Part shown: piece by piece, positions 10,842 to 20,989 of the stretch
Numbering within the stretch: position 1 is the first letter of the stretch
Layout of the letters: each line of letters begins with the position of its first letter
Assembly (NCBI GenBank): GCA_029931535.1
Contig: JAQPZY010001415.1
Location: 1,888,501 to 1,952,500 of the forward strand
Direction of reading: 5' to 3'
Source: Margaritifera margaritifera
Taxonomy: Eukaryota; Mollusca; Bivalvia; Unionida; Margaritiferidae
DNA length: 64,000 nucleotides
The notes under the pieces: generated by a model
Databases searched by the model: none
Told to the model about the DNA's origin: nothing
Seen by the model: only the letters and a program-made list of their open reading frames with translations
Translations under genes and position numbers: made by a program

Positions 10842-11543
10842 ATTGTAGTACAATACGGGGGCATTCCAATGAAGGCAGAATCCTATAGATTTCCTCTATC
10901 ACTGCCCTGAAGCTAAATTATGTCCTCTCCATTGTGGGATCAGAATGTTCAGTTATTTCTGTTTCATCCCCTTCATCAACTTGCGGATTTTCCTCTTCCT
11001 GTACACCCAGAGCCCAGAGATACAGCCTTCCATATGGAAATGATGATGACGTATCATCAGCATGCATCATCATTTTGCCCATTGGATATGTTGTCAGTAG
11101 TAATTGCATTATAGAATGCTTGTGCTGTGTTGCTGATTTGGCTCAGCTGGGCAGCTATATAAGTCAAGCTGGTTCGCTATGTATTTTCATAGGAATGGTT
11201 GATCCAGTCGGTCGGTTGGTTTGGCCGGCCAGCTAGATGTTCATTTGTTCGGCATAAGACACCATTGCTGTCAAGATATGTGGCTAGGCTGCTTGCCAGT
11301 CCTAGATAAGACTATTGACCACTGTAATCGTACAGTTCATTCATACTGCTGGACCGGTTGGTCAGCAGTTGGAACAGCGTATATGGCTTGCAGTTCAACT
11401 GGCTGTACAAGTTCAACTGCGGTTCAGTTGGTCGGCCGGCTGTCTGTACAAGCCAAAATGTAAATTTTCTCATCCGGCTTGAATATTTGTCTAGTTTGAT
11501 TGTAAAACTTCATGCCTCATGGATAGGGTAATATTTGACTGTG
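10842..11543 (-). other. Unassigned; possible gag-like coding remnant on the minus strand
   Basis: The minus-strand frame at 10918..11109 is rich in acidic residues (QEEENPQVDEGDETEITEHS), and the sequence below it resumes on the far side of the hAT insertion near 9410..9330 in acidic, coding-like style. This suggests the hAT element landed in an older coding remnant, perhaps of the DIRS-like element. 11117..11460 is GC-richer than average, with nothing recognisable. Confidence 0.3.
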
Positions 11544-11642
11544 AACCCTCACGCCTCGTGGGTGGGGTCCTAGGCAAACCCTCACGCCTCATGGGTGGGG
11601 TCCTAGGCAAACCCTCACGCCTCATGGGTGGGGTTCTAGGCT
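11544..11642. repeat. 33-bp tandem repeat x3
   Basis: Units start at 11544, 11577 and 11610, each with AACCCTCACGCCTC and GGGTGGGGTCCTAGGC. A fourth, decayed unit may lie at 11505..11543. GC-rich for this window. Confidence 0.9.
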
Positions 11643-12401
11643 GATCCCCAGTGGGATTTCAATACCAATCGTCATATTCATTCGTCAATGATCTTCTCGA
11701 TAAAGCCTTATGAACCAATAAGATCATATGCGAGTCCAATGCTTGATTGGAATCGCCTTTGGTTTCTACTGTATTCTCTGATACAGTATGTTCTGGTGCT
11801 GTTTTCTGCATCTTCTTGGGTGGTGGAGGGGGCATCTCAACATCCCCCATGAGACTAATCATCAATTTGGGCGTGGGGCATAAGCTAAGAATTTCTTACT
11901 GTGATGAAATGGAGAGTGTTCCGATTTTTTTTCTTCCATTGAGCTGTTTCTTCAAAACGTTAGACCAAGCATTTTCCAACCAAAGAGCACACACATTGCA
12001 TGTGTGTGCTGATGAGCACTTTGTATATAGGAGACACGTCTTGTGTATGTCTTCCATGTGCATACAACATATATAAATTGTTGAAATAAAAGTAAACTTG
12101 AGTTAACAAAATGACATAGAAGTATAATTATTGACAAGTACAGCACCAAAAACTTTTTACCAGTGAAAATTTTATGTTACTGATCAAAATTACATGCGAC
12201 AATAACGAACGGTACAATAAATGCCAAATCTGAATAAATTCACAAGAATTTCACAAAAATGTTGTATGCACCATATAAAACATTTTGACTTACTATGCCA
12301 CAAAAATAAAGAAGTAGATGGTTGAATTTAAATATATGATAAATTGGATTCCTGGTGGTCTGTGTGACTGCAGTAAGCAAATGTTCAAAATTGGTTACAT
12401 A
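11643..12401. other. Intron sequence without recognised feature
   Basis: Overlapping short frames on both strands at 11659..12149 have no recognisable domain and no splice-compatible NUP188 similarity. I see no repeats beyond short AT tracts. Confidence 0.5.
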
Positions 12402-12545
12402 TAGGTATAACGGTAGCCACCTAGTGGGTAGAAAGGGAAGTTAACATGTAAGAGTTGCTTCCCTTTGTCTATATGTTAGAGGGCTGGATTCAGAGGTAGC
12501 AGAGAGTAATTTCCTAATATTAATGTGATGAGGTAATGTATTTGA
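12402..12545 (-). repeat. Right arm of a long-range inverted repeat
   Basis: Reverse-complement partner of 3467..3640: GTAGCCACCTAG, AGTTGCTTCCCTTT, GAGGGCTGGATT, GAGGTAGCAGAGAGTAAT and TTAATGTGATGAGGTAA occur in mirrored order. With the left arm it brackets about 9.1 kb holding the DIRS-like, hAT, piggyBac-like and family-1 sequences. Confidence 0.65.
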
Positions 12546-12967
12546 TGGAGAAACTGAATAATCTGAAATGACTATTGATATGTTATTTAGCCAATGATGT
12601 CTACAAAAATACATATATATACAAAAAAAATGAACATTGTTGTGAAGATGATACTGTGCAATCCAACAGAACAATCTTTTGGGCATTTATTTTGTGTATT
12701 TTCTAGCCTTTAATTTTGTTAGTCACAAAGCTGTGTTGTCAAAACGCAAGAATACATGAGTTTACACAACTTTATAATAATAAGAAAGCTGGCTGAAATA
12801 CATTTACACATGAACACATACCAATAGTGGGGAACATTTCACGTACGTTTCTCAAGGTTATCCTATATTTCTATAATTACTGTGCTCTCAATGTAAAATG
12901 TGATCAAAAGCCCCTACTTGGATAGACAAATTCCAATTATACACTCTAAACTGCTTAGATTGCTTGC

Positions 12968-13044
12968 CTGAGAACTTCAGCCAGACTGTCCACATTTTCT
13001 GTCAGAAAAGGCAGTAATCCAGTCTGTTTCATATTGTGCCATGC
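12968..13044 (-). CDS. NUP188: NUP188 exon 11 of this window, with a GC splice donor
   Basis: 77 nt, phase 0 in and phase 2 out; acceptor CTTTTTTTAG. It begins AWHNMKQTGLLPFLTENVDS and ends LAEVL plus AG. It matches vertebrate KVWTDLRHTGFLPFVAHPVS. The only donor that keeps phase with the next exon is CAG/GCAAGC, a GC-AG intron whose other donor positions fit the strong consensus usual for that rare class. No GT donor is available nearby. Confidence 0.92.
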
Positions 13045-13324
13045 CTAAAAAAAGAAAAAAGAATTACATACCCAATATAAGGTAAAAAAATTTATAACAA
13101 GCCAAAACTTTTGCAAAAACTATTAATTTATGCCTTGATTTGAGTTTGTAATATCAATATCAGACAGTAACTCCTTCATGAAATAATAAAGAAAACATGA
13201 CAATAAAAAAAAACAATGTTTCAGCGCCACAATATTCTGGTAAGAACATAAGAAAAACTTTTACATTTTTGTATCATATTTTAGAAAAAAAGTGGAAAGT
13301 ACATGTCACTAAAAATATCTTAAT

Positions 13325-13560
13325 TTAAAGGTCAGATATGGAGGTTTATGTTCAAACTTATTGTTGAATCTTCCATACCTGAAAACCTCATGTTTGCTAT
13401 TATTAATTTCTATTCCATTGTTGATAAATAACTAAACTTAAAACTATGATCATCACAAAAGTTGGCACAGGTATTACCTGCCCCTGATGTGTATGCAGAA
13501 GTGACATATAACTTGAACAAAGAACTTGCTATGTAGAGATTATAGTATTGGGAATTTGTG
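13325..13560 (+). repeat. Dispersed repeat, copy 2 (paired with 3170..3430)
   Basis: Same order of landmarks as 3170..3430, from 'gatatggaggttta' through 'ggtattacctgcccctg' to 'gaacttgctatgtag'. About 70-75% identical by eye. The rest of 13045..15200 is AT-rich intron with no recognised element apart from the CT tract at 13984 and part of a dispersed repeat from about 14690. Confidence 0.6.
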
Positions 13561-13983
13561 ATAGGTTATGAAATTAATTGTGATCCTGTTAAAATTTAAG
13601 ATATTGAAAAAAGGCTAATGTTACACCTATTATGAATATGGTCATAAATAGATGGAGTCAAAAAATTAAACAAATGAAGACAATTATTGTGAAAGAATTA
13701 TGAACATACTGTTGATTCAACTGCAAAAGCGTCATCTCAGCAGATTTTCTAACTTTTATATTATACAATCCAGACTGTGAAAATAAATTCATCAGATCCT
13801 TATTTTTTTTAAAGGTTATAAACAATAACTCTTTTAAAATAAACTGCAGTCCTTTGAAATGGTATACAAGATCCACCCCCTTAAAATGTAATCCCTTAGC
13901 TCCTAACATAAGGATTAATGAAGATATGTGTTTGCATTTCAAATTTCTGTACCATAAGAAAAAGGACAACTAATTTTTTAATA

Positions 13984-14009
13984 TTCTTCTCTCTCTCTCT
14001 CTCTCTCTT
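13984..14009. repeat. (CT)n microsatellite
   Basis: About 11 CT dinucleotides. On the minus strand this is a purine (GA) tract within the intron, so it is not a polypyrimidine tract for the gene. Confidence 0.95.
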
Positions 14010-14689
14010 GCTTGCACATGCTCTCAGTTTCCTTCAATTATTGCCTAAATGATATGTCTAAATTGTTTTTTCAACATTTACAAGGACTTGTTACAATTTG
14101 ATCACTTGTAATATGCTTGGAAAAAATCAGAATGTCCAGTAGGGCCAACTTGGAAAGCTTTTCACAATACTTCCCAGTTTGACAAAGCAGCAGATGCCAA
14201 TTTTATACAATTTTCTTCATTTAGAAATTAGGAAAAGGAAAACAATAGTCCTTTAATTTTTTATCACAATTTATCAACATATACTGCACAAAACCTGTCC
14301 TTATACCTGAAAGGACTGTGCAATAAAAACACTTTTACATTAGCGGCTAATCAGCTCATTTTAGAATAATGTCACACATAACAACACAAGCACTGGTCAA
14401 TGGAGGTAATGCAGTTGGTAATTTTTGGACACTCTAACTCTTAATTAATTAAAATGGTAAATTTCAGGAATTTAGTTGGAGTAAATATTACTGGTGAAAC
14501 TGATTTTTAATCTGCACATAATATTCTACAAGAAAGCATAAAAATTTAAATTTTGAAGATTTTCTCAATAATTTACCTTTAAATTACATTTACACATTTA
14601 CCATTTACATATTTACCAGCACATATCATTTTTATTTATTTCATTTACTCAGCAAAATCAAAAATTAAATTTTGGTGATGAAATGTATC

Positions 14690-15010
14690 CTAGACAACAT
14701 GGATGCTAGCCAATATGGTGTAATTGAAGAAAGCTTGGTTCAGTGAGCCAGGATAAAGTTCTAAGCCAAAGAAGAGCCATAGGTTGGTGAAGTTTTATCA
14801 GCAAATGGTGAGAAATCAAACTTGACCTACATGTAGGTCTTCTAAAGCCCCTTTAAAAGTTATCGGCAGCAACAAAATTTGTGGAGGATAGAAGAATAGG
14901 ACAGACAAACATGGCATCTGCATTTGCCCCTCCATACATTTGGTCAGGTATTAAACTCAAACCCACAATGAGAGAATCTGTATGTTTAATAAAAAGAATA
15001 CTTTGAAGTC
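14690..15010 (+). mobile_element. Dispersed repeat fragment (family 4)
   Basis: Contains a family-4 unit: 'gccaatatggtgtaattgaa', 'caaagaagagcca', 'aatcaaacttgacctacatgta', 'aagcccctttaaaagttat'. Similar to the start of 15670..16490. No coding potential. Confidence 0.5.
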
Positions 15011-15206
15011 AGTTTTCATGGGGTAACAATTTCCATGGGTAAAATTTTTATAGATTTTGTTTTTGCTGCAAACCATGAATTTAAAGATTTAAAAAACCAG
15101 CGAGTGTTCTGTGGAAACAATATGAGACTTTTACAATCCACAAAATTAAATACAGATGAAAATGTTATATTTTTGCAAAACCATGATACAAACTTGTCTA
15201 GGCTAT

Positions 15207-15337
15207 CTGTACCTGCAGAGTATGACATTTTGCCACACATGTTACACAACAAATACAGGCTATCTGTACCTGCAGAGTATGACATTTTGCCACACATGTT
15301 ACACAACGAACACAAAACGAACACATGCTATCTGTAC
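15207..15337 (-). repeat. Two tandem copies of the exon-10 3' end and its splice donor
   Basis: Exon-like tails end at 15270 and 15213, each repeating ~45 exon bases (GTTGTGTAACATGTGTGGCA ... CTCTGCAG) and then GTACAGATAG. Spacing from the true donor is 68 bp, then 57 bp. Copies are almost identical to the exon, so the duplication is recent. The 68-bp spacing is not a multiple of three, and translation past the first donor stops after 12 codons. Confidence 0.95.
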
Positions 15338-15425
15338 CTGCAGAGTATGACATTTTGCCACACATGTTACACAACGAACACAGGCTGCAATTAGGTCCAG
15401 AGGTGGAGGGTTGAAAGTTGTAAAT
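15338..15425 (-). CDS. NUP188: NUP188 exon 10 of this window; 3' end duplicated downstream
   Basis: 88 nt, phase 2 in and phase 0 out; acceptor TTTTTCTTCAG, donor CTGCAG/GTACAG. It encodes FTTFNPPPLDLIAACVRCVT then CVAKCHTLQ, matching LTTVISPPVDVIASCVNCLT of vertebrate NUP188 (TT, PP, D, IA, C, C conserved). Two further copies of the exon tail and donor follow at once in the intron (see 15207..15337). Of the three identical donors I chose the first, because translation past it meets a stop after 12 codons. Confidence 0.93.
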
Positions 15426-15669
15426 CTGAAGAAAAAAAGTATAATTAATGTAAAAATTGCACTGGAAATTGTAACATAATTAATGTAAAAATTTCACTGG
15501 AAATTGCAACATATTTCAACATCTTACTATGTCCTGTATTTTCATTATGAAAACTTTCAGGTTTTTCCCTATTATTAAAAAGTCAAGTAAAGTGCTGTCT
15601 CAATATAATGCTGTTTATGCAACCATATAAGTGTACTTTAATTATCATGTGTAGAGCAATTTTGCTTTG

Positions 15670-16490
15670 AGGTAATTACAAGCATGATAGTTTATGTTGT
15701 ACACCAAACCACAATTGTATCCATGTAAACATGAATTACCTAACCAATATGATGCAATTGAAAGGCACTGTACAGAAACAAAGAGGAGCCATATATCCAT
15801 CAAATTTTGCCCGAAAATGTTGAAAGTCAAACCTGATCTAGTCCTTTTTAATATAAAGCCTCATACCAAATCGGTTTCAAACCATAAAGGTCTTCAAAAA
15901 TTTAGCGTAAAAACTTGCCTGAACATGTTGAAAATCAGATTTTACCAAGATCTTTCTAAGGTAAAGCCTTGTACTATATGTGGTTTCAGTCACTGAAATT
16001 CTTCAAACAATACTTATCAGAAATTTAACGGCAAAGAGCCAAGTCAAACTGGGGCCATAACTCCATAAAATGTCCATGGAAAATGGTGAAAATCAAATTT
16101 GACCCTAGTCTTTTTAATATAAAGCCCAATACCAAATGTGGTTTCAGTCCATTAAGTCCTTCAAAAGTTATTGCGCAGAATTGAGGGGCAAAGTTCCAAG
16201 TCAAACAGGGGCCATAACTCTGTAAAATCTGGCTGAAAAACTGTAAAAATCGAACTTGACCTAGATCTTTTCATATAAAGCTTAATACTGAATTTGGTTG
16301 CAGTCCACCAAATCTTTCAAAAGTTATTGTGGGGAAACTAAAGGGCAAAGTTCCAAAGTCAAAAGGGGTCACAACTCCATAAAATGTTGCTGGAAAATTA
16401 CTTTTATCTTCTTAATGTAAAGCCTCTTACCAAATCTGGTTTCAATCCATGAGGTATTTTAGAAGTTACCGATTCAAAAGCAAAATTTAT
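15670..16490 (+). mobile_element. Family-4 dispersed repeat, 4-5 tandem units of ~150-165 bp
   Basis: Units contain GGGGCCATAACTCC(A/T)TAAAAT, AAATCAAACTTGACC-like, ATATAAAGCC and GGTTTCAGTCCA. Diverged copies start near 15780, 15920, 16050, 16205 and 16350. GGGGCCATAACTC is a repeat motif I associate with bivalve genomes; also present at 30940..32080 in another arrangement. Confidence 0.65.
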
Positions 16491-16497
16491 GACGGAA

Positions 16498-16838
16498 GTG
16501 ATGGAATTGGACAGGACAGATGGACATTTGTAGTGATGGGATTGGATGGGACAGATGTACATGGGTAGTAATGGGATCAGATGGGACAGATGGATATGGG
16601 TAGTGATGGTATTGGATGGGACAGATGAATATGGGTAGTGATGGGATTGGACAGGACAGATTGACATGGGTAGTGATGGGACAGATGGATATAGGTAGAG
16701 ATGGAATTGGACAGGACAGATTGACATGGGTAGTATTTGGATTAGATGGGACAGATGGATATAGGTAATGATGGGATTGGATGGGACAGATGAATATAGG
16801 TTGTGATGGGATCATACATAACTGATGGACATGGGTAA
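16498..16838. repeat. 35-bp minisatellite, ~10 copies
   Basis: Units contain GATGGGATTGGATGGGACAG and ATGGATATGGGTAGT with point variants and one shortened unit near 16680. The overlapping minus-strand frames at 16404..16878 only translate this array. Confidence 0.9.
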
Positions 16839-17139
16839 CACTATATGCCCATTCAATAGATATGGCAGAGGCATACAAAATGGGAATCCATTGATGTGAA
16901 AAGATATAGAGAAAAACACGGATTAACTAAATCTGTCAGGAGACAATAATTCTGTATGGAAAATTGATTGTTTAGATTATCGATTTTAATAAAATGAGGA
17001 TTTAAATTTTTGGGGGTAAAAATGGCAGGAGCTGGTACAAGCAAACAACCCAGATAATTGAAATCTGAACACTTGGCATCAGAATCATCAACATTCTACT
17101 GTAATTGATGTTTATCTACCAATAAATAAAATGCAGTCC

Positions 17140-20100
17140 TCTGACTGAAAGTATTTTATGGTCTAATACCATCAATTTTTATACTACTAAAGTATCTTAT
17201 GGTTATACTACTAAAGTATCTTATGGTCTAGCACCTTCAATTTTTATACTACTAAAGTATCTTATGGTCTAGCACCTTCAATTTTTATACTACTAAAGTA
17301 TCTTATGGTCTAATACCATCAATTTTTATACTACTAAAGTATCTTATGATCTAGTACCATCAATTTTTATACTACTCAAGTATCTTATGGTCTAGCACCA
17401 TCAATTTTTATACTACTGAAGTATCTTATGGTCTAGCACCATCAATTTTTATACTACTAAAGTATTTTATGGTCTAATACCATCAGTTTTTATCCTACTA
17501 AAGTATCTTATGGTCTAGCACCATCAATTTTTATACTACTCAAGTATCTTATGGTCTAGCACCTTCAATTTTTATACTACTAAAGTATTTTATGGTCTAA
17601 TACCATCAATTTTTATACTACTAAAGTATCTTATGATCTAGTACCATCAATTTTTATACTACTCAAGTATCTTATGGTCTAGCACCATCAATTTTTATAC
17701 TACTCAAGTATCTTATGGTCTAGCACCTTCAATTTTTATACTACTAAAGTATTTTATGGTCTAATACCATCAATTTTTATACTACTAAAGTATATTATGG
17801 TCTAGCACCATCAATTTTTATACTACTCAAGTATCTTATGGTCTAGCACCATCAATTTTTATACTACTAAAGTATTTTATGGTCTAATACCATCAATTTT
17901 TATACTACTAAAGTATCTTATGGTCTAGCACCTTCAATTTTTATACTACTCAAGTATCTTATGGTCTAGCACCATCAATTTTTATACTACTAAAGTATCT
18001 TATGGTCTAGCACCATCAATTTTTATACTACTAAAGTATCTTATGGTCTAGCACCTTCAATTTTTATACTACTAAAGTATTTTATGGTCTAGCACCATCA
18101 ATTTTTATACTACTAAAGTATCTTATGGTCTAGCACCATCAATTTTTATACTACTAAAGTATCTTATGGTCTAGCACCATCAATTTTTATACTACTCAAG
18201 TATCTTATGGTCTAGCACCTTCAATTTTTATACTACTAAAGTATTTTATGGTCTAGCACCATCAATTTTTATACTACTCAAGTATCTTATGGTCTAGCAC
18301 CATCAATTTTTATACTACTCAAGTATCTTATGGTCTAGCACCATCAATTTTTATACTACTCAAGTATCTTATGGTCTAGCACCTTCAATTTTTATACTAC
18401 TAAAGTATTTTATGGTCTAATACCATCAATTTTTATACTACTCAAGTATCTTATGGTCTAGCACCTTCAATTTTTATACTACTAAAGTATTTTATGGTCT
18501 AGCACCATCAATTTTTATACTACTCAAGTATCTTATGGTCTAGCACCATCAATTTGTATACTACTCAAGTATCTTATGGTCTAGCACCATCAATTTTTAT
18601 ACTACTAAAGTATCTTATGGTCTAGCACCATCAATTTTTATACTACTAAAGTATCTTATGGTCTAATACCATCAATTTTTATACTACTAAAGTATCTTAT
18701 GGTCTAGCACCTTCAATTTTTATACTACTAAAGTATCTTATGGTCTAGCACCTTCAATTTTTATACTACTAAAGTATCTTATGGTCTAGCACCATCAATT
18801 TTTATACTACTAAAGTATTTTATGGTCTAATACCATCAGTTTTTATCCTACTAAAGTATCTTATGGTCTAGTACCATCAATTTTTATACTACTCAAGTAT
18901 CTTATGGTCTAGCACAATCAATTTATATACTACTAAAGTATCTTATGGTCTAGCACCATCAATTTATATACTAATAAAGTATCTTATGGTCTAATACCAT
19001 CAATTTATATACTACTAAAGTATCTTATGGTCTAGTACCATCAATTTATATACTACTAAAGTATTTTATGGCCTAGCACCATCAATTTATATACTACTAA
19101 AGTATCTTATGGTCTAGCGCCTTCAATTTTTATACTACTAAAGTATATTATGGTTTAGCACCATCAATTTTTATACTACTCAAGTATCTTATGGTCTAGC
19201 ACCATCAATTTATATACTACTCAAGTATCTTATGGTCTAGCACCTTCAATTTTTATACTACTAAAGTATCTTATGGTCTAATACCATCAATTTTTATACT
19301 ACTAAAGTATCGTATGGTTTAGCACCATCAATTTATATACTACTAAAGTATCTTATGGTTTAGCACCATCAATTTATATACCACTAAAGTATCTTATGGT
19401 CTAATACCATCAATTATTATACTACTCAAGTATCTTACGGTCTAATACCATCAATTTTAATACTACTAAAGTATCATATGGTTTAGCACCATCAATTTAT
19501 ATACTACTAAAGTATCTTATGGTTTAGCACCATCAATTTATATACTACTAAAGTATCTTATGGTCTAGCACCATCAATTTATATACTACTAAAGTATCTT
19601 ATGGTCTAGCACCATCAATTTATATACTACTACAGTATCTTATGGTCTAGCACCATCAATTTATATACTACTAAAGTATTTTATGGTTTAGCACCATCAA
19701 TTTATATACTAATAAAGTATCTTATGGTCTAATACCATCAATTTTTATACTACTAAAGTATCGTATGGTTTAGCACCATCAATTTATATACTACTAAAGT
19801 ATCTTATGGTTTAGCACCATCAATTTATATACCACTAAAGTATCTTATGGTCTAATACCATCAATTTATATACTACTAAAGTATCTTATGGTCTAGCGCC
19901 ATCAATTTATATACCACTAAAGTATCTTATGGTCTAGCACCATCAATTTATATACCACTAAAGTATCTTATGGTCTAGCACCATCAATGTATATACCACT
20001 AAAGTATCTTATGGTCTAGCACCATCAATTTATATACCACTAAAGTATCTTATGGTCTAGCACCATCAATTTATATACTACTAAAGTATCTTATGGTCTA

Positions 20101-20228
20101 GCACCATCAATTTATATACTACTAAAGTATCTTATGGTCTAGCACCATCAATTTATATACTACTAAAGTATTTTATGGTCTAGCACCTTCAATTTTTATA
20201 CTACTAAAGTATCTTATGGTCTAGCACA
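17140..20228. repeat. 41-bp minisatellite, ~75 copies
   Basis: About 3.1 kb of a 41-bp unit with AAAGTATCTTATGGTCTAGC, ACCATCAATTTTTATACTAC. The left two thirds use AATTTTTATAC; from about 18910 many units use AATTTATATAC. Variants occur in blocks, as expected from segmental amplification. Its unit shares an ancestor with the 71-bp array at 20990..22345 across the exon at 20710..20842. Confidence 0.97.
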
Positions 20229-20330
20229 ACAAATACTGAATGCAGAAAATCTAGATATGAAAAAGGACATCTGTGCAACTTGCTTGACAGGTGAACCAAG
20301 TTTGATGAATCATAATCTTTGCACTCTCCA
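20229..20330 (+). mobile_element. Dispersed element fragment (family 5)
   Basis: 'tgaatgcagaaaatctagat', 'aaaaaggacatctgtgcaac' and 'aaccaagtttgatga' match the starts of 22370..23110 and 23580..23785. Only the 5' part is present, directly against the edge of the 41-bp array. Confidence 0.6.
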
Positions 20331-20370
20331 TGTCCTCACTATCAAGGTCTTTAAGTCCAAGATGCATTAC

Positions 20371-20463
20371 CTTCACTGCAGCCCTATCTTGTTCCCTTAC
20401 AATATTCTGAATGTGGTAAGGGATCTGAATATGGTAAGGGAACAAGTGTGGGCTGCAGTGAAG
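20371..20463. repeat. Imperfect inverted repeat (29-bp arms)
   Basis: CTTCACTGCAGCCC...TTGTTCCCTTA at about 20372..20400 is mirrored by TAAGGGAACAAG...GGGCTGCAGTGAAG at 20436..20463, with 26 of 29 positions paired. The spacer itself contains a short repeated GATCTGAATATGG/ATTCTGAATGTGG. Possibly a foldback element. Confidence 0.8.
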
Positions 20464-20504
20464 TCAATGCAGACATAGTGTGAAGGGAGGTAACACTAGT
20501 GTAG

Positions 20505-20709
20505 TCTTATCTTTGGTACAGAAGACAAGTCATGTCCTTAAGGCCATGAAAACCCTCAGTTTAAGACTATAGAACAATACAAAAATACTAATACAAAAAT
20601 ACTACACTTTACCTTTGTATGACTAGGCACAGAACACTAGTTATGTCCTAAAGGTCAACAAACATCTAAGTTAAGAACACTAGAACAATACAGAATAATC
20701 TCCCTTTAC
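20505..20709 (-). repeat. Two degenerate copies of the exon-9 3' end and splice donor
   Basis: Exon-like tails begin at 20613 and 20511, about 97 and 102 bp apart. They repeat TACAGAAGACTAGTCATATCC-type exon sequence plus exon-derived GACACTAGAATTGCA and some intron. The nearer copy keeps CAAAG/GTAAAGT; the farther has lost the GT (CAAAGATAAG) and 10 exon bases. Divergence of 15-25% implies an older event than at exons 4 and 10. Confidence 0.85.
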
Positions 20710-20842
20710 CTTTGTATGACTTGGTACAGAAGACTAGTCATATCCTCAAGTCCATCCGAAGCCTCAGCATGGGACACTAGAATTGCATGGATGAATTCTG
20801 ATATCAATGTTACTCGGCCAACCAGGGGCTGGGATACCATGC
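20710..20842 (-). CDS. NUP188: NUP188 exon 9 of this window; 3' end duplicated downstream
   Basis: 133 nt, phase 1 in and phase 2 out; acceptor TATGTTTTACAG, donor AAAG/GTAAAG. It encodes GMVSQPLVGRVTLISEFIHA and then ...MTSLLYQVIQR. It parallels the vertebrate stretch with CQRVKPIIDLVHKVIS and SRIYMLLQRL. Reading past the donor gives AGG TAA, an immediate stop. About 85 bases of its 3' end plus the donor are repeated twice, degenerately, at 20505..20709. The exon lies between two related minisatellites (41-bp and 71-bp units). Confidence 0.92.
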
Positions 20843-20989
20843 CTGTAAAACATATTGTAATAGCTCCTGATAATATATGAATTCCTGATAATAAATGAAT
20901 TCTTGATAATATACGAATTCCTGATAATAAATGAATTTTAGTTTGATGACCAATAAGAGACATCTAGTGGTAATATATTGTCCAGACCC

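Noticed and set aside
13658..13969. 103-codon minus-strand frame as an exon
   Set aside because: Low-complexity Lys/Phe/Leu-rich translation of AT-rich DNA, no domain, and the flanking NUP188 exons are already contiguous in the protein.
15016..15394. Three-frame repeat frames (CGKMSYSAGTDS etc.) as a small gene
   Set aside because: These are shadows of the triplicated exon-10 tail in other frames; the NUP188 frame and splice sites explain the sequence.
16404..16878. Pro/Ser/Cys repeat frames on the minus strand
   Set aside because: Translation of the 35-bp minisatellite.
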